The notes: generated from the letters alone by a model not told the origin. Shown: positions 17,382 to 27,898, counted from the stretch's first letter. The stretch is DNA of 64,000 bases from Bradyrhizobium sp. RP6 (GCF_003837805.1 NZ_RQIT01000001.1:248001-312000), one strand, 5' to 3'. Made by a program: numbers and translations.

Positions 17382-18347
17382 TCAGCCTGCCGGGACACCG
17401 CTTCGCCGGCCGCGTGCCAGCGTGTCGGAGGGAGCCTCGCGGAAAATCGCGCGGTAGGCTGCGGCAAATTCACCGAGATGGTGGAAGCCGTGGGCGCGTG
17501 CGCAGGTGGCAACGGTGGCGCCGCCGCCCTTGAGCAGGCGGACGCGGGTCGCCCACAGCCTTTTCAGGCGAATGTACTGGTGCAGGCTCATGCCGCGCAC
17601 CTTGCCGACGGCGCCGCCGAGCGTCCGGATCGACACGTCAAACTCCCGGGCGAGATCGGCTGTATAGATCGGCGTCGTGGGATAGGCCGCGACGTAATCG
17701 TCGATGCGCTGCACGAGCTTGATCGCTCGCTCGCCCTGGACCGAGGTGCTCCGATCTGGGATCGAATCGATCCGGAACAGATCGTCGAGCGCGAGCAGCA
17801 GGCCTTCCTGGAGATGGGCCGCAACCTCGGTGGCTTCGAACAGGCTCGGCTGCATTGACGCGGTGCGCAGGATATCGAGCAGGAGTTGTCGCGTGTGCAG
17901 CAGGGCGGCCCGGTTCGCGACATGGACCCGTAAATCGTCGATCTGGTCGAACCAGCCCCGGTCTCTCAGCGCGGGGGAGAAGATGATCATGGCATAATGA
18001 TTGGTCCGCGGCTCGACGAAATGGGACTCATCGCTGCCGCGGAGTGCAACGAAGAAGCGGGCGTCGAGATCCATTCCATTGAAGTTGACCTGAAGGTCGT
18101 CGGTCATGGACAGGATCACCATCCCGCCCGGCATGCGATAGGCGGTATCGAGGATCCGCGCGAACGATTTCATCATGATGATGCGGCACGCCGGCAGGGA
18201 GACGACGGCGCGGGCCGCCGCGAAGTTCGGGATGTCGAGCGGAATGCTTCTCGCATCCTCCATCGTCTCGATCGGCCGAAACGCATCGACGTCGGAAAAG
18301 CCGATCAGTTGAAGTGCGGAGGATGGCGTGAGTTCGTCGAACAACAT
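17382..18347 (-). CDS. AraC family transcriptional regulator
   Basis: This 321-residue regulator has an N-terminal ligand-sensing domain and a C-terminal double helix-turn-helix of the AraC/XylS type. The latter includes IYTADLAREFDVSIRTL and the second motif around HGFHHLGEFAAAYRAIFREAPSD. ATG 18347 is chosen; a TTG at 18380 would add 11 residues, and neither has a strong ribosome site. The gene points toward tRNA-Arg and no target operon is adjacent on its strand. Confidence 0.88.
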   Translation of the reverse strand: MLFDELTPSSALQLIGFSDVDAFRPIETMEDARSIPLDIPNFAAARAVVSLPACRIIMMKSFARILDTAYRMPGGMVILSMTDDLQVNFNGMDLDARFFVALRGSDESHFVEPRTNHYAMIIFSPALRDRGWFDQIDDLRVHVANRAALLHTRQLLLDILRTASMQPSLFEATEVAAHLQEGLLLALDDLFRIDSIPDRSTSVQGERAIKLVQRIDDYVAAYPTTPIYTADLAREFDVSIRTLGGAVGKVRGMSLHQYIRLKRLWATRVRLLKGGGATVATCARAHGFHHLGEFAAAYRAIFREAPSDTLARGRRSGVPAG

Positions 18348-18665
18348 GGTTCTGGTCGGCTGCTGAAATAAGACAATCAAATGAACGTCGATGCACCATC
18401 AATGGCGAAACATCGCGTTTCAGTAAACCGGATTCCGGACCGTAGTATTGCGGGCATCATGTCATGCGATCCGCCGGATTGAAGTCACCGCACGTTCTCG
18501 GTTCATCGATTCGCCGGAAGCGAGGTGAATGAAATGCTGCATGCAAGCTGACGTGCGAAGGACGAAACTTCGTCGCTTCATCAGGATGTAGAATGACGGT
18601 ATCGGCTAATTTCAACTTTGATCCAGATCAGATCCGGGTCGGGTTCGGCCGCGCAAGATGACGTT
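18348..18665. other. non-coding gap upstream of the AraC gene
   Basis: I see no convincing gene. The region carries a short perfect inverted repeat CCGGATTCCGG at 18428-18438 and a longer imperfect one near 18557-18579 (GACGAA-AC-TTCGTC core with GAAG/CTTC flanks). Either could be an operator; no promoter is clear. Confidence 0.4.
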
Positions 18666-18697
18666 GCAAAAGCGAAGGGGCCCTAAGGGCCCCTTCA
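18666..18697 (-). terminator. terminator of the small Tyr/Pro-rich protein gene
   Basis: GAAGGGG and CCCCTTC pair around CCCTAAGGG at 18674-18696. On the reverse strand the hairpin is followed by GCTTTTGC, a short T-run. It lies just after the stop at 18702. Confidence 0.75.
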
Positions 18698-18701
18698 AAC
18701 G

Positions 18702-18980
18702 TCACCAGCGGCGGTAGCCGTGGTAACCATAATAGCGCGGACCGTAATAGCGCGGCGGCCCATAGTACCGTGGGCCGTAATACGGCCGCGGTCCGTAGTA
18801 CCCGTAGTAGTTCGGGCGCCACCAGCACTGCCCCCAGGCGTTGCAGACCATGCGGACCTGCTCGACGCCGGAGACCCGCGGTGTCGCAGGCGCGGGCGCG
18901 ATGGGCATGGCGGATGCCGCCGACGATGCCGCGAGGGCGCCGAACAGGGACGCGGCGACGAGGCCAGTCTTGAGATTCAT
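18702..18980 (-). CDS. small exported Tyr/Gly/Pro-rich repeat protein
   Basis: This 92-residue protein has a clear signal peptide (about 1-24, ending ASA). The mature segment has one Cys pair (VCNAWGQC) and then YYGPR repeats up to the C-terminus. Such repeats suggest an extracellular structural or surface-coating role, but function is unknown. The ATG follows GGAGGAAG, and a terminator follows the stop, so this is a real monocistronic gene. Confidence 0.8.
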   Translation of the reverse strand: MNLKTGLVAASLFGALAASSAASAMPIAPAPATPRVSGVEQVRMVCNAWGQCWWRPNYYGYYGPRPYYGPRYYGPPRYYGPRYYGYHGYRRW

Positions 18981-19233
18981 GATGTCTTCCTCCGCTTACG
19001 CGATGCAAGGATATCGAAGTTGTTCTGATCAAATTGTGGCGGAACCGAAATGTAATACTGATGAACAAACCTTCAGCGATCTGGCCCGGCTCAATCCCAG
19101 CGCGCCAACCGGCTTGGCCGTAGAGCAATGCCGTGCCCTAGACCTTGATCCTGCGCAATTCGCAAGTCTGCCTTGGCTTTAGTCTCACCGATATGGCAGC
19201 GGCGCGGTGCCTGCTGCCGGACAAGGTGAGCGG

Positions 19234-19644
19234 ATGCGAGTCATTCCAAATCTATCGATCTCGCCGGAGAAGGTCTTCTTCGTCATCTCGAAGTCGCGCC
19301 GATCCGACAGCGAAGCAGCGGGAAGCGGTGTCATCCTGGAATCCGGGGACGACGATATGGGCTACGGTCGCGGCGGCCGCGGCGAAACCACCGATCGTGC
19401 GGAGCTTGCGGGCTTCATCCGCGATCTCAATGTCGACGAGCAGATTGATCTCGTGGCGCTGACCTGGCTCGGCCGCGGCGACGGCGATCTCTCCGATTGG
19501 CGCGAACTGCGCGCTCAGGCCGCACAGGCGCACAACCAGCGCACGGCCTCCTACCTGATCGGCACGCCCATGCTCGCCGATTATCTGGAAGAAGCGATGG
19601 CGCAATTCGGCGAGTCCTTCGAGGAATTCGAAGAGCAGCTCTGA
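19234..19644 (+). CDS. DUF3775 domain protein
   Basis: This 136-residue acidic protein starts MRVIPNLSISPEKVFFVI and contains LNVDEQIDLVALTWLGRGDGD, both hallmarks of the DUF3775 family. That family is common in rhizobia and uncharacterised. ATG 19234 follows AAGGTGAG; the upstream ATG 19207 is less likely. It is 39 bp ahead of the host-attachment-like gene on the same strand, suggesting co-transcription. Confidence 0.8.
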   Translation: MRVIPNLSISPEKVFFVISKSRRSDSEAAGSGVILESGDDDMGYGRGGRGETTDRAELAGFIRDLNVDEQIDLVALTWLGRGDGDLSDWRELRAQAAQAHNQRTASYLIGTPMLADYLEEAMAQFGESFEEFEEQL

Positions 19645-19683
19645 TGCCGAAGCGGCATCTGCATGTGTCAAGGAGAAGTTGTG

Positions 19684-20145
19684 ATGAACAAGATGAGAAT
19701 GGACAAGGGTGACTGGCTGGTCGTGTGTGACGGGCGCAAGGCGCTGATTCTGGAGAACCTCGGCGACGACAAGTTTCCGAATCTCCACACCAGAGAAGTG
19801 CATGAGCAGCCCAACCCCTCGACCACCGCGCAAGGCAGCGATGCGCCGGGCCGATTGCACCCGGCGGCCGGCGGGGCGCGCAGCTCGGTCGAGCAGACCG
19901 ATTGGCACGATGAGACCGAGCGCGCCTTCTTGCGGGGACTGGCCGGCCGGCTCGATGCCGCCGTCAGCTCCGGCGAGACCAAGGCCCTGACCATGGTGGC
20001 CTCACCGCGCGCGCTGGGCATGATCCGGGCCGATTATTCTGACGTCGTGCGCAAGGCGCTTCAGGGGGAGGTCAGCAAGGATCTCGTCAAGCTGCCGGTC
20101 TACGAGATCGAGAAGCAATTGCTGCTGTCGGATGCCGCGAAATAG
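19684..20145 (+). CDS. host attachment family protein
   Basis: This 153-residue protein belongs to the family annotated as required for attachment to host cells (AtsE in Agrobacterium). It has WLVVCDGRKALILENLGD at the start, the central TERAFLRGLAGRLD, and SPRALGMIRADYSD. The family is related to translation release-factor-like (baeRF) domains, so an RNA- or ribosome-linked role is also possible. ATG 19684 has AAGGAG 8 nt upstream; the longer ORF from 19663 overlaps the ribosome site and is rejected. Confidence 0.82.
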   Translation: MNKMRMDKGDWLVVCDGRKALILENLGDDKFPNLHTREVHEQPNPSTTAQGSDAPGRLHPAAGGARSSVEQTDWHDETERAFLRGLAGRLDAAVSSGETKALTMVASPRALGMIRADYSDVVRKALQGEVSKDLVKLPVYEIEKQLLLSDAAK

Positions 20146-20169
20146 GGCACCCGCAGAGGGCGCGGCGCC

Positions 20170-20433
20170 TCAGTAGCAGGGGTGCCGCCGGCCGTCCTGG
20201 CCGATATAAGCGGCCGCGCTGCGATAGCAGGCGTTGGTCGATGGACCGTCATAATAGGCGAAGGTGCCGGGGGTGATGCCGGGTCCGTAATTGTGCAGGT
20301 AGCTGATCGGGTAGGGCAGCGCGTTGGCATGGAAGCGGTGGTGCCGGTGATGTCCGCGCGCCTCCGCAAGGCCGGGGGCCAGAATTGCAGCCGTCAGGGC
20401 CGCAACCGCGGCTACAAGCGTCAATTTGCTCAT
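20170..20433 (-). CDS. small exported His-rich protein
   Basis: This 87-residue protein has a signal peptide (about 1-25) followed by RGHHRHHRFH, then an aromatic-rich body with two Cys (ACYRS and HPCY at the end). The His cluster could bind metal. GGAGAATC precedes the ATG. It converges on the host-attachment gene. Function unknown. Confidence 0.75.
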   Translation of the reverse strand: MSKLTLVAAVAALTAAILAPGLAEARGHHRHHRFHANALPYPISYLHNYGPGITPGTFAYYDGPSTNACYRSAAAYIGQDGRRHPCY

Positions 20434-20731
20434 CTCGATTCTCCAGAACCCGCTCGAATAGATCAGCTATTTATAGCAATTTCGAGCGGTCAGGCATTGC
20501 TGCGGAGGCTCGAAATCATGGCCAGTCCCGCAGATTGCCGGTCGGGTGTGACAGAATTGCCGGACATGCGGTCGAAAGCTGCCCATTTTTGGCCTTTTCG
20601 GGATGCTTAACGAATTCCCCACACAAGTATGACCAAAGAGCATTCTGGTAAGAATCCTGTCGCCGGCCCCAGGGATCATTTTGCGGGTCCTTCGAGGCCG
20701 GTTCATTGAAGGCCATCGCCGTTACCTCGCC

Positions 20732-21178
20732 ATGCGCATCACGCTTCTGAGCCTGCTGTTGCTCTCCTTCGCCGCCGCTATGCCGGCGCGGGCCGAACTG
20801 CACATCACCCGCGACCATGGCGGCTATGTCGAGGAGTACAAGGCCAAATACAAGCGCGTGCGCGAGAAAGGCGAGCGCGTCATCATCGACGGCATCTGCA
20901 ATTCGGCCTGCACGCTGGTGCTCGGCATCGTGCCGATGAACAAGATCTGCGTGACGCCGCGCGCGAGCCTCGGCTTCCACCAGGCCTATTACGACAAGGC
21001 GTTCACCTTCGGCATCAAGGTCACCAGCGCCGAAGGCACCTCCGATCTCATGTCCTATTATCCCGACAAGGTGAAGGACTGGATTCGTCGCAATGGTGGG
21101 CTCACCACCGACATGAAAAAGATCAAGAACGGCGTCGAGCTCTGGAAGATCATCGATCCTTGTCCGGAAGAATGGTGA
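20732..21178 (+). CDS. periplasmic ClpP/crotonase-like protein
   Basis: This 148-residue protein has a signal peptide (about 1-20, ending ARA). The mature part contains GERVIIDGICNSACTLVLG, the nucleophile-elbow-like GxCxSAC motif seen in periplasmic ClpP-fold proteins (COG3904 type), followed by ASLGFHQAYYD with a His in the position expected for a catalytic partner. It is probably a small periplasmic hydrolase. ATG 20732 puts the signal peptide at the N-terminus; the ribosome site is weak. Confidence 0.7.
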   Translation: MRITLLSLLLLSFAAAMPARAELHITRDHGGYVEEYKAKYKRVREKGERVIIDGICNSACTLVLGIVPMNKICVTPRASLGFHQAYYDKAFTFGIKVTSAEGTSDLMSYYPDKVKDWIRRNGGLTTDMKKIKNGVELWKIIDPCPEEW

Positions 21179-21276
21179 TCAGCTGAGCCAGGCCGCTGTC
21201 ATCCGCCGCGGCGCAGCATCGTCCGGATGAAATTCGCATTGCCGCATGGCCTTCCACTGAGGCAATGAGGGCGGGA

Positions 21277-22149
21277 ATGAACCATAATCAAGAAAACCTG
21301 GCCGCCCGCGCTGCGCCGATCCTGTTCGTCCTGCTCTGGAGCACCGGATTCATCGGCACCAAATACGTCGTCAACAATGCCGATCCCTTGACCTATCTCA
21401 CCATCCGCATGGCGATCGTGGTCGGCCTGATGGCAATCATCGCCGGGATCGCGCGGCCGAAATGGCCCGACCGGATTGGCATTGCGCACAGCGCGGTCGC
21501 CGGCATCCTCGTCCACGGCTTCTATCTCGGCGGCACCGCGATCGCGATCGCGCATTCGATTCCGGCCGGCCTGTCCGCTCTGATTCCGGGCCTGCAGCCG
21601 ATCCTGACCTCGACCATCGCCAACCGCTGGCTCGGCGAGAAGGTGACGCCGGTGCAATGGGCCGGCCTCGTCCTCGGCCTGGGCGGCGTCGTGCTGATCC
21701 TGCACAACCGCCCCATGACCGGCGAAGCCGGGCTTGGCTGGCTTGCCTCAGTGGTCTCGCTGATCAGCATCACGCTCGGTACGCTCTATCAGCGCCGCTA
21801 CTGCAACCACATCGACTGGCGAACCGGCAATCTCGTGCAATACGTTGCCGTCACCATTTTCTTCGCGATCGGGGCATTCCTGTTCGAAGACCGTGTGGTG
21901 CACTGGACGCAGGAGTTCGTGCTCGCGCTCGCCTGGCTCGCTGTGGCGCTCTCGATCGGTTCGATCGGGCTGTTGTACTGGCTGATCCGCCACGCTGCAG
22001 CAACCTCGGTCGCGAGCCTGTTCTACCTGGTGCCCGCCGTCACCGCGCTGATGGCCTATCTGCTGTTCGGCGAAAGACTCGATGCGCTGGCGATTGCCGG
22101 CATGGCGATGTGCGCGGCGGCGGTCTTCGTCGTCAACCGGCGCTTCTAG
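21277..22149 (+). CDS. EamA/DMT family transporter
   Basis: This 290-residue inner-membrane transporter has about ten segments in two EamA repeats, starting FVLLWSTGFIGTKYV and with SALIPGLQPILTS closing the first repeat. The export substrate is unknown. ATG 21277 follows GAGGGCGGG; ATG 21265 would add four residues. Confidence 0.87.
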   Translation: MNHNQENLAARAAPILFVLLWSTGFIGTKYVVNNADPLTYLTIRMAIVVGLMAIIAGIARPKWPDRIGIAHSAVAGILVHGFYLGGTAIAIAHSIPAGLSALIPGLQPILTSTIANRWLGEKVTPVQWAGLVLGLGGVVLILHNRPMTGEAGLGWLASVVSLISITLGTLYQRRYCNHIDWRTGNLVQYVAVTIFFAIGAFLFEDRVVHWTQEFVLALAWLAVALSIGSIGLLYWLIRHAAATSVASLFYLVPAVTALMAYLLFGERLDALAIAGMAMCAAAVFVVNRRF

Positions 22150-22458
22150 GCGGACGGAACGGGCGCTGGAATACATCCCTGCCGTGCGGGGCACGTTCGT
22201 GGTAGGCGGGATGCATTTTCAGCTTCCCGGTCATGTGGGTGAGCTGGCGCATCGGAAGACGGCTGATCAAGCGGTTCGGGGCACCAGGAAAGCGGCGCCG
22301 ATTCAACGCCGCGGGCCGGCGCGGCCATCGCAGTGAATTCCGCGATTCCGACGGCAAGCACCACCCGGGCCGCTGCGCGGCCAAGCGGCAAGGGTAGGAT
22401 ATCGCAGGGCAGGTCTCCGGGCACATCCGCACCTGGAGACCTGCTCTGAACGTTGCGA
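22150..22458. other. non-coding gap with a hairpin downstream of the histone-like gene
   Basis: I see no gene. GCAGGTCTCC at 22409-22418 and GGAGACCTGC at 22435-22444 are perfect 10-bp arms around a 16-nt loop, 15 bp beyond the stop of the reverse-strand histone-like gene. It may end that transcript, although no T-run follows. Confidence 0.5.
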
Positions 22459-22746
22459 TCAGCGCTTCGCCTTCTTGGCCTTCTTCTTCTTGGCGGCTTT
22501 CTTGGCGGCTTTTTTCGCAGATTTCTTGCTGGCCTTCTTTGCGGTCTTCTTGGCCGCTTTCTTCGAGGATGTCTTTGCCTTCTTGGCCTTCTTCTTGGAC
22601 GTCTTCTTCGGGCCTACTTTCTTCGCGACCTTCTTGGCGGCTTTCCTGACTTGCTTGACGGCATTGACCGCCGCGTCTTTGGTCGCGTCCACGGCGCTGG
22701 TGATCGTGTCCATCGCCTGTTCGGTGATCGGCTTTTCGTCGTCCAT
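22459..22746 (-). CDS. histone H1-like Lys/Ala-rich protein
   Basis: This 95-residue protein has an acidic first ten residues, a short helical segment (about 12-33) and then 60 residues of KKAAKKTAKKASKKS-type repeats, like the C-terminal tail of histone H1 and bacterial HctB/AlgP-like proteins. It probably binds DNA or RNA non-specifically. GGGGGA precedes the ATG. The neighbouring gene on the same strand is photolyase, transcribed toward it. Confidence 0.82.
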   Translation of the reverse strand: MDDEKPITEQAMDTITSAVDATKDAAVNAVKQVRKAAKKVAKKVGPKKTSKKKAKKAKTSSKKAAKKTAKKASKKSAKKAAKKAAKKKKAKKAKR

Positions 22747-22812
22747 ATCGTCCCCCGCGGTTTGACAGGAGTGATGACGATAGCGGGTTTCGAAATTGTG
22801 TCAAAGCATCGC

Positions 22813-24243
22813 TCAACCTCTGCGGATCTTTGCGTAGGCGGCGAGCGCACGCTCGCGCCCCCTGGCATGATCGACGATCGGCTGCGGATAGGTCTTGCCG
22901 AGCGTGATGCCCGCGCTCGCAAGCTCGATCGGCGTTGCCTGCCAGGGCTGGTGGATCAGCTTGGCCGGCAGGTTCTTCAGTTCCGGCACCCAGCGCCGAG
23001 CGTAGGCGCCATCCGGATCGAACTTGTCGCCCTGGAGCACCGGGTTGAACACGCGGAAATAGGGTGCAGCATCTGCACCGCAGCCGGCGACCCACTGCCA
23101 GTTGGCGGGATTGCTGCCGGGGTCCGCATCGACCAGCGTATCCCAGAACCAGGCTTCCCCCTCGCGCCAGTCGATCAGCAGGTGCTTGATCAGGAAGGAG
23201 GCGACAACCATCCGTACCCGGTTGTGCATCACCCCGGTGTGCCAGAGCTCGCGCAGACCGGCATCGACGATCGGGTAGCCGGTGCGCCCGCGCTGCCAGG
23301 CAGCGAGCGCCTTGTCATCGCGCATCCACGGGAAGCCATCGAAGCTCGTCTGCAGGTTTTCGGTGGCGAGGTCGGGATGGTCGTGGAGGAGGTGGCGGCA
23401 GAATTCGCGCCAGCCGAGCTCACTCAGAAATTTCTCGATGCCCGGCCCGAGCGCCGGATCTTCGGCCGCGGCGAACCGCGCGGCGTGCCAGACCTGGCGC
23501 GGGCTGAGCTCGCCGAACCTCAAGTGCGGCGATAGCCGTGAGGTGCCGTCCCGGTCCGGGCGGTCGCGGTCGCCGACATAGCCGCGTGCGGTGTGCTTGA
23601 GGAAGTCGCGCAAGCGCTCTCGTGCAGAGGATTCGCCCGGGGTCCATGTTTCGCGCAGGCCTTCGGCCCAATCAGGCTTGCTCGGCTCCAGTCCCCAACT
23701 CTCCAGACGATCGCCGGCGATCCTTGGTGCAGGGCGCAGCGCCTTCGGTGCGGGCAGCGGCTTTGGCGGATCGCCGAGCGACAGCACGCGCCGCCAGAAT
23801 GGTGTGAACACGCGCAGACCCCGGCCGTCCTTGCTGCGGATCGCCGAGGGTGGGACGAGCAAATCGCCGGGACAATTTTGCGAGTCTGCTCCGAGCGTTG
23901 CCAACGCCGCTTCGAGCGCTCGCTCAACCGACTGATGCGGCGCCTGGGCGATCCCGTTCCAGTAGACGGCGCGGGCGCCGCTCTCGCGCACCAATTCGGG
24001 GATGACCCTGGCGGCCGGTCCCCTGTGCAGGACCAGCGATCCGCCGCGCTCGGCGATCTCGGCCCCGAGCGCCCGCAGCGACTGCGCCAGCCACCAGCGC
24101 GCCGCGCCACCCAGTGCCCGCCCGGTTGTCTCATCGAGCACATAGAGGCAGACCACCGGCGCTCCGGTCTTCGCGGCGGCGTGCAGGGCGGGGTGGTCGG
24201 ACAGGCGGAGATCGTCGCGAAACCAGACAATGACGGGCGGCAC
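22813..24243 (-). CDS. phrB: deoxyribodipyrimidine photolyase
   Basis: This 476-residue class I CPD photolyase repairs cyclobutane dimers using blue light. It has an N-terminal antenna-binding Rossmann domain ([17 protein letters not shown]). The FAD-binding helical domain has [41 protein letters not shown] and the [13 protein letters not shown] stretch with electron-transfer tryptophans. All core motifs are intact. The start is a GTG with no clear ribosome site. Confidence 0.96.
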   Translation of the reverse strand: MPPVIVWFRDDLRLSDHPALHAAAKTGAPVVCLYVLDETTGRALGGAARWWLAQSLRALGAEIAERGGSLVLHRGPAARVIPELVRESGARAVYWNGIAQAPHQSVERALEAALATLGADSQNCPGDLLVPPSAIRSKDGRGLRVFTPFWRRVLSLGDPPKPLPAPKALRPAPRIAGDRLESWGLEPSKPDWAEGLRETWTPGESSARERLRDFLKHTARGYVGDRDRPDRDGTSRLSPHLRFGELSPRQVWHAARFAAAEDPALGPGIEKFLSELGWREFCRHLLHDHPDLATENLQTSFDGFPWMRDDKALAAWQRGRTGYPIVDAGLRELWHTGVMHNRVRMVVASFLIKHLLIDWREGEAWFWDTLVDADPGSNPANWQWVAGCGADAAPYFRVFNPVLQGDKFDPDGAYARRWVPELKNLPAKLIHQPWQATPIELASAGITLGKTYPQPIVDHARGRERALAAYAKIRRG

Positions 24244-24374
24244 GTTTGGCGCGGTCAGGGGGGATCCTCGTTTACGATTTGGAAAGGCGTGCCGCCTGCA
24301 GCGGTATCATGGTCGTTAATGCCGCCGTAAGCCTATTGCACGAATATGCAGGAATTACTGGGGCCATTCCAACC

Positions 24375-26099
24375 ATGTTCAAAGCTTCGAAGTTCCTGCC
24401 GCAGTTCAAGCTGGGCACCAAGGCTGTCCTGTGCGCAGTGCTGCTGATCGCCATGAATACGGGGCTCGTGGTCGGCGCCGGCTATTGGTCGCTGACCTCC
24501 GCCTTCAATGATCGCGCGCTCCGCGACATCGACGTCAGCCTGCGCACGCTGGCGCTGGCGTTCGCAGAGACCGTTCCCGAGGCCAAGATCACGGTCCAGG
24601 ACGGCGCGGTCGTGCGCGCGGAGATCCCCAAGATGCCCGATTTCAAGGACCATGCCATTGTCGATCGCGCGGTGTCCTATGTCGGCGGCAATGCGACCCT
24701 GTTCGTGTTCGACGCGGCGAGCGGGCAGTTCGTTCGCCGCTCCACCAATGTGAAGAAGGAAAACGGCGACCGCGCCGTCGGCACCCAGCTTGCCGCCGAT
24801 CATCCGGGGCAGGCCGCGCTGCGCCGTGGCGAAGCCTATAAGGGGCCGGCCACGCTGTTCGGCAAGACGTTCATGACCGCCTATTTCCCGATCTTGGACT
24901 CGACCGGCAAGGTCGCCGGCATTCTCTATGTCGGCATCCCGATGATCCAGTACGAGAACATGCTGGCCCAGGCCATCGAGAGCATGGCGGCGGCCGCCGG
25001 GCTTGCCGCGCTTCTGGTGCTGGCTCTGACCCTGCTGGTCGTCCGCCGGATCACCCGGCCGCTCACCTCGGTCACGCGCTCGCTCACCGCGCTTGCCGAG
25101 GGCCAGAGCGACGTCGCGATCGAATGCGAGGACCGTGCCGATGAGATCGGCGAGATCGCCCGCACGGTTGCGGTGTTCAAGAGCAATTCGCAGGAGCGGG
25201 CGCGCCTGCGCAGCGAGCAGGCGGCGGCAACCGCTGCCGCAGCCGAGCAGCGCAAGGCCGAACTGCGCAGCTTCGTCGAGGAGTTCCGCGGCAGCGTCGG
25301 CGGCATTCTCGACAAGGTGCTCGCATCGTCCGGCGAGTTCGAGCGCGCTGCGCGACAACTCACCGATGCCGCGCGCACCACGGCCGATCTGTCGGCGCAA
25401 TCGGCCGGAGCGTCCGAAACCGCCTCCGAGCATGTGCGTTCGGCGGCGTCGGCTTCCGAGGAACTGTCTCAATCCATCTCCGAGATCACCCGCCGGGTGC
25501 AGGAATCGAACCAGATTTCCGCAGACGCGGTGCGGCAGGCAGAGGCGACCGACCAGCGCATTGCGCAGCTCTCGGAGGCCGGCACGCGCATCGGCGACGT
25601 CGTCAAGCTGATCACCTCGATCGCCGAGCAGACCAACCTGCTGGCGCTGAACGCCACCATCGAGGCCGCTCGCGCCGGCGATGCCGGCCGCGGCTTTGCG
25701 GTGGTGGCTCAGGAGGTCAAGACGCTCGCCGGCCAGACCGCGAAAGCGACCGACGAGATATCGAACCAGATCGAGAGCATGCAGCTTGCGACCGAGGAAT
25801 CGGTCGCTGCCATCAAGGCGATCAGCGAGACCATCGAGCGCATCAGCGGCATTGCCGGCTCGATCTCGGCTGCGGTCGAGCAGCAGAAAAGCGCAACCCA
25901 CAACATCGTGGCGAGCGTTCGCGCGGCGGTCTCAGGCACGACCGAGGTCGCCGTCAACGTCCGGCACGCCGCCAAGGGTGCCAGCGAGACGGGCGAGACC
26001 TCGAGCCGGATGTTTGCCTCGGCCCAGGCGCTGTCCGGCGAGAGCCTGCATCTGAAGGCAGAGGTCGACGGTTTCCTCGACCGCGTGCGGACGGCGTAA
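24375..26099 (+). CDS. methyl-accepting chemotaxis protein
   Basis: This 574-residue chemoreceptor has TM1 about 14-34, a single-Cache periplasmic domain about 40-195 ([18 protein letters not shown] and [10 protein letters not shown]), TM2 about 200-222 and HAMP about 222-275. The signalling helix bundle has the highly conserved tip [17 protein letters not shown] and [13 protein letters not shown] chose ATG 24375 ([10 protein letters not shown]); the longer ORF from 24246 overlaps the photolyase promoter region. No C-terminal CheR-binding pentapeptide is visible. The ligand is unknown. Confidence 0.92.
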   Translation: MFKASKFLPQFKLGTKAVLCAVLLIAMNTGLVVGAGYWSLTSAFNDRALRDIDVSLRTLALAFAETVPEAKITVQDGAVVRAEIPKMPDFKDHAIVDRAVSYVGGNATLFVFDAASGQFVRRSTNVKKENGDRAVGTQLAADHPGQAALRRGEAYKGPATLFGKTFMTAYFPILDSTGKVAGILYVGIPMIQYENMLAQAIESMAAAAGLAALLVLALTLLVVRRITRPLTSVTRSLTALAEGQSDVAIECEDRADEIGEIARTVAVFKSNSQERARLRSEQAAATAAAAEQRKAELRSFVEEFRGSVGGILDKVLASSGEFERAARQLTDAARTTADLSAQSAGASETASEHVRSAASASEELSQSISEITRRVQESNQISADAVRQAEATDQRIAQLSEAGTRIGDVVKLITSIAEQTNLLALNATIEAARAGDAGRGFAVVAQEVKTLAGQTAKATDEISNQIESMQLATEESVAAIKAISETIERISGIAGSISAAVEQQKSATHNIVASVRAAVSGTTEVAVNVRHAAKGASETGETSSRMFASAQALSGESLHLKAEVDGFLDRVRTA

Positions 26100-26106
26100 T
26101 CGCTAC

Positions 26107-26210
26107 AGTCATCCCGGGGCGGTCCGTAGGACCGAACTCTGGTGCGCAATTGCGCACCAGAGAATCTCGAGATCCCGGGTCTGGTCCTTCGGACCATCCC
26201 GGGATGACAG
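26107..26210. repeat. intergenic palindromic element
   Basis: GTCATCCCGGG at the left end pairs with CCCGGGATGAC at the right. Internal pairs are GGTCCGTAGGACC and CTGGTGCGCAATTGCGCACCAG (the latter a perfect palindrome). It lies between converging chemoreceptor and peroxiredoxin genes and could terminate both. Confidence 0.85.
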
Positions 26211-26214
26211 TTGG

Positions 26215-26874
<660 letters not shown>

Positions 26875-27267
26875 GATTTTACCTCATCGCATTGAATTTA
26901 CTGGAAGATTCGTCTCAGGCCGTCACCCTCAGTATAGGGCCCTTACAAGGCCAAGTGAACGCCGACTGAACCGGCTCAAGTAAAATGTGAATTCCTTGCT
27001 TGAAGGGCCGATTTCCTAGCAACTTATTGTTACAGCGGCACCTGCGGCGAAACATCCCCATCCGGGGTCACACGGTCTCGCTCGCCCCGCTAATGCCTTT
27101 TATGACTTCCATCACGCTCGCCCGGCGCGTACCGGAACCGAAATGGTCCTGACAGCGACCAATTGGCAACCATCTCGAAAAGTCGCGATCCCCGTATCGA
27201 ATCGTTAACCACCCCTTTACGCCGGCATGAAAATGCTGGCCGATCAGAAGAAGTCTGGAAGTGAACT
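26875..27267. other. non-coding divergent gap
   Basis: This 393-bp region lies between the divergent peroxiredoxin gene and a hypothetical gene. It must hold both promoters. I recognise no operator, repeat or small gene in it. Confidence 0.5.
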
Positions 27268-27852
27268 ATGTCTGCCGCTGCGCCCAAATCCGCTGAGAAG
27301 TCTGTCGAGTCGCCGTCCCTCGAACCGTCCTGCCGCGATACCGCGGCCCATGCACTCTCCATCGTGCGGGACGGCGTAATCACGGGCGAGGGGCCGACCA
27401 CCAAGGGCCGCGTCCACTTCTCCCGCTCGCTCGATGCCGATGACACCGCCTGGTGCCTGCGCATCCTGACCGCGACCGCCGTCAACGACCAGCCGGTCAG
27501 CCGCGGTGAAGCCGAACGCCTGTTCGAGATCAACGAGGCCGCGACCGAGCGCACTGATGGCGGCCGGTTCGACGACCTGCTCGCCAAGGCGGTTGCCCAT
27601 TACGCGGCGAGCGCCTCGGGCCTGAAGGTGCCGCCGCGGAGCGTGGCGCTGTCGGCCGACACCGAGATCGAGAGCTGGGCGCCGTCCTATGCCTCCAAGG
27701 TCAACAGCGAGATGCTGGAGTGGATCGCCGGCCAGATGCGCGGCAAGCGCCAGAATAACCGTCGCCTGATGGCAATGGTAGCGACCTTCGTCGGCGCGAC
27801 TGCGCTGCCTCTGGCGGGCCAATTGCCGAACGTGTTCGACATCGGGATGTAA
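27268..27852 (+). CDS. hypothetical protein with C-terminal membrane segment
   Basis: This 194-residue protein is preceded by GGAAGTG. It has a disordered Ser/Pro N-terminus (1-22), a mostly helical middle, and one hydrophobic segment near the C-terminus (about 166-186), suggesting tail anchoring. It is followed by a strong terminator. I do not recognise a family. Confidence 0.65.
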   Translation: MSAAAPKSAEKSVESPSLEPSCRDTAAHALSIVRDGVITGEGPTTKGRVHFSRSLDADDTAWCLRILTATAVNDQPVSRGEAERLFEINEAATERTDGGRFDDLLAKAVAHYAASASGLKVPPRSVALSADTEIESWAPSYASKVNSEMLEWIAGQMRGKRQNNRRLMAMVATFVGATALPLAGQLPNVFDIGM

Positions 27853-27898
27853 GAAACTGGACATCTAAGATTTGTGCGTCACTCGAGGACGCGAGGGG

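Noticed and set aside
18381..18701. Small gene in the AraC upstream gap
   Set aside because: Only short frames without ribosome sites or composition bias; inverted repeats explain the structure better.
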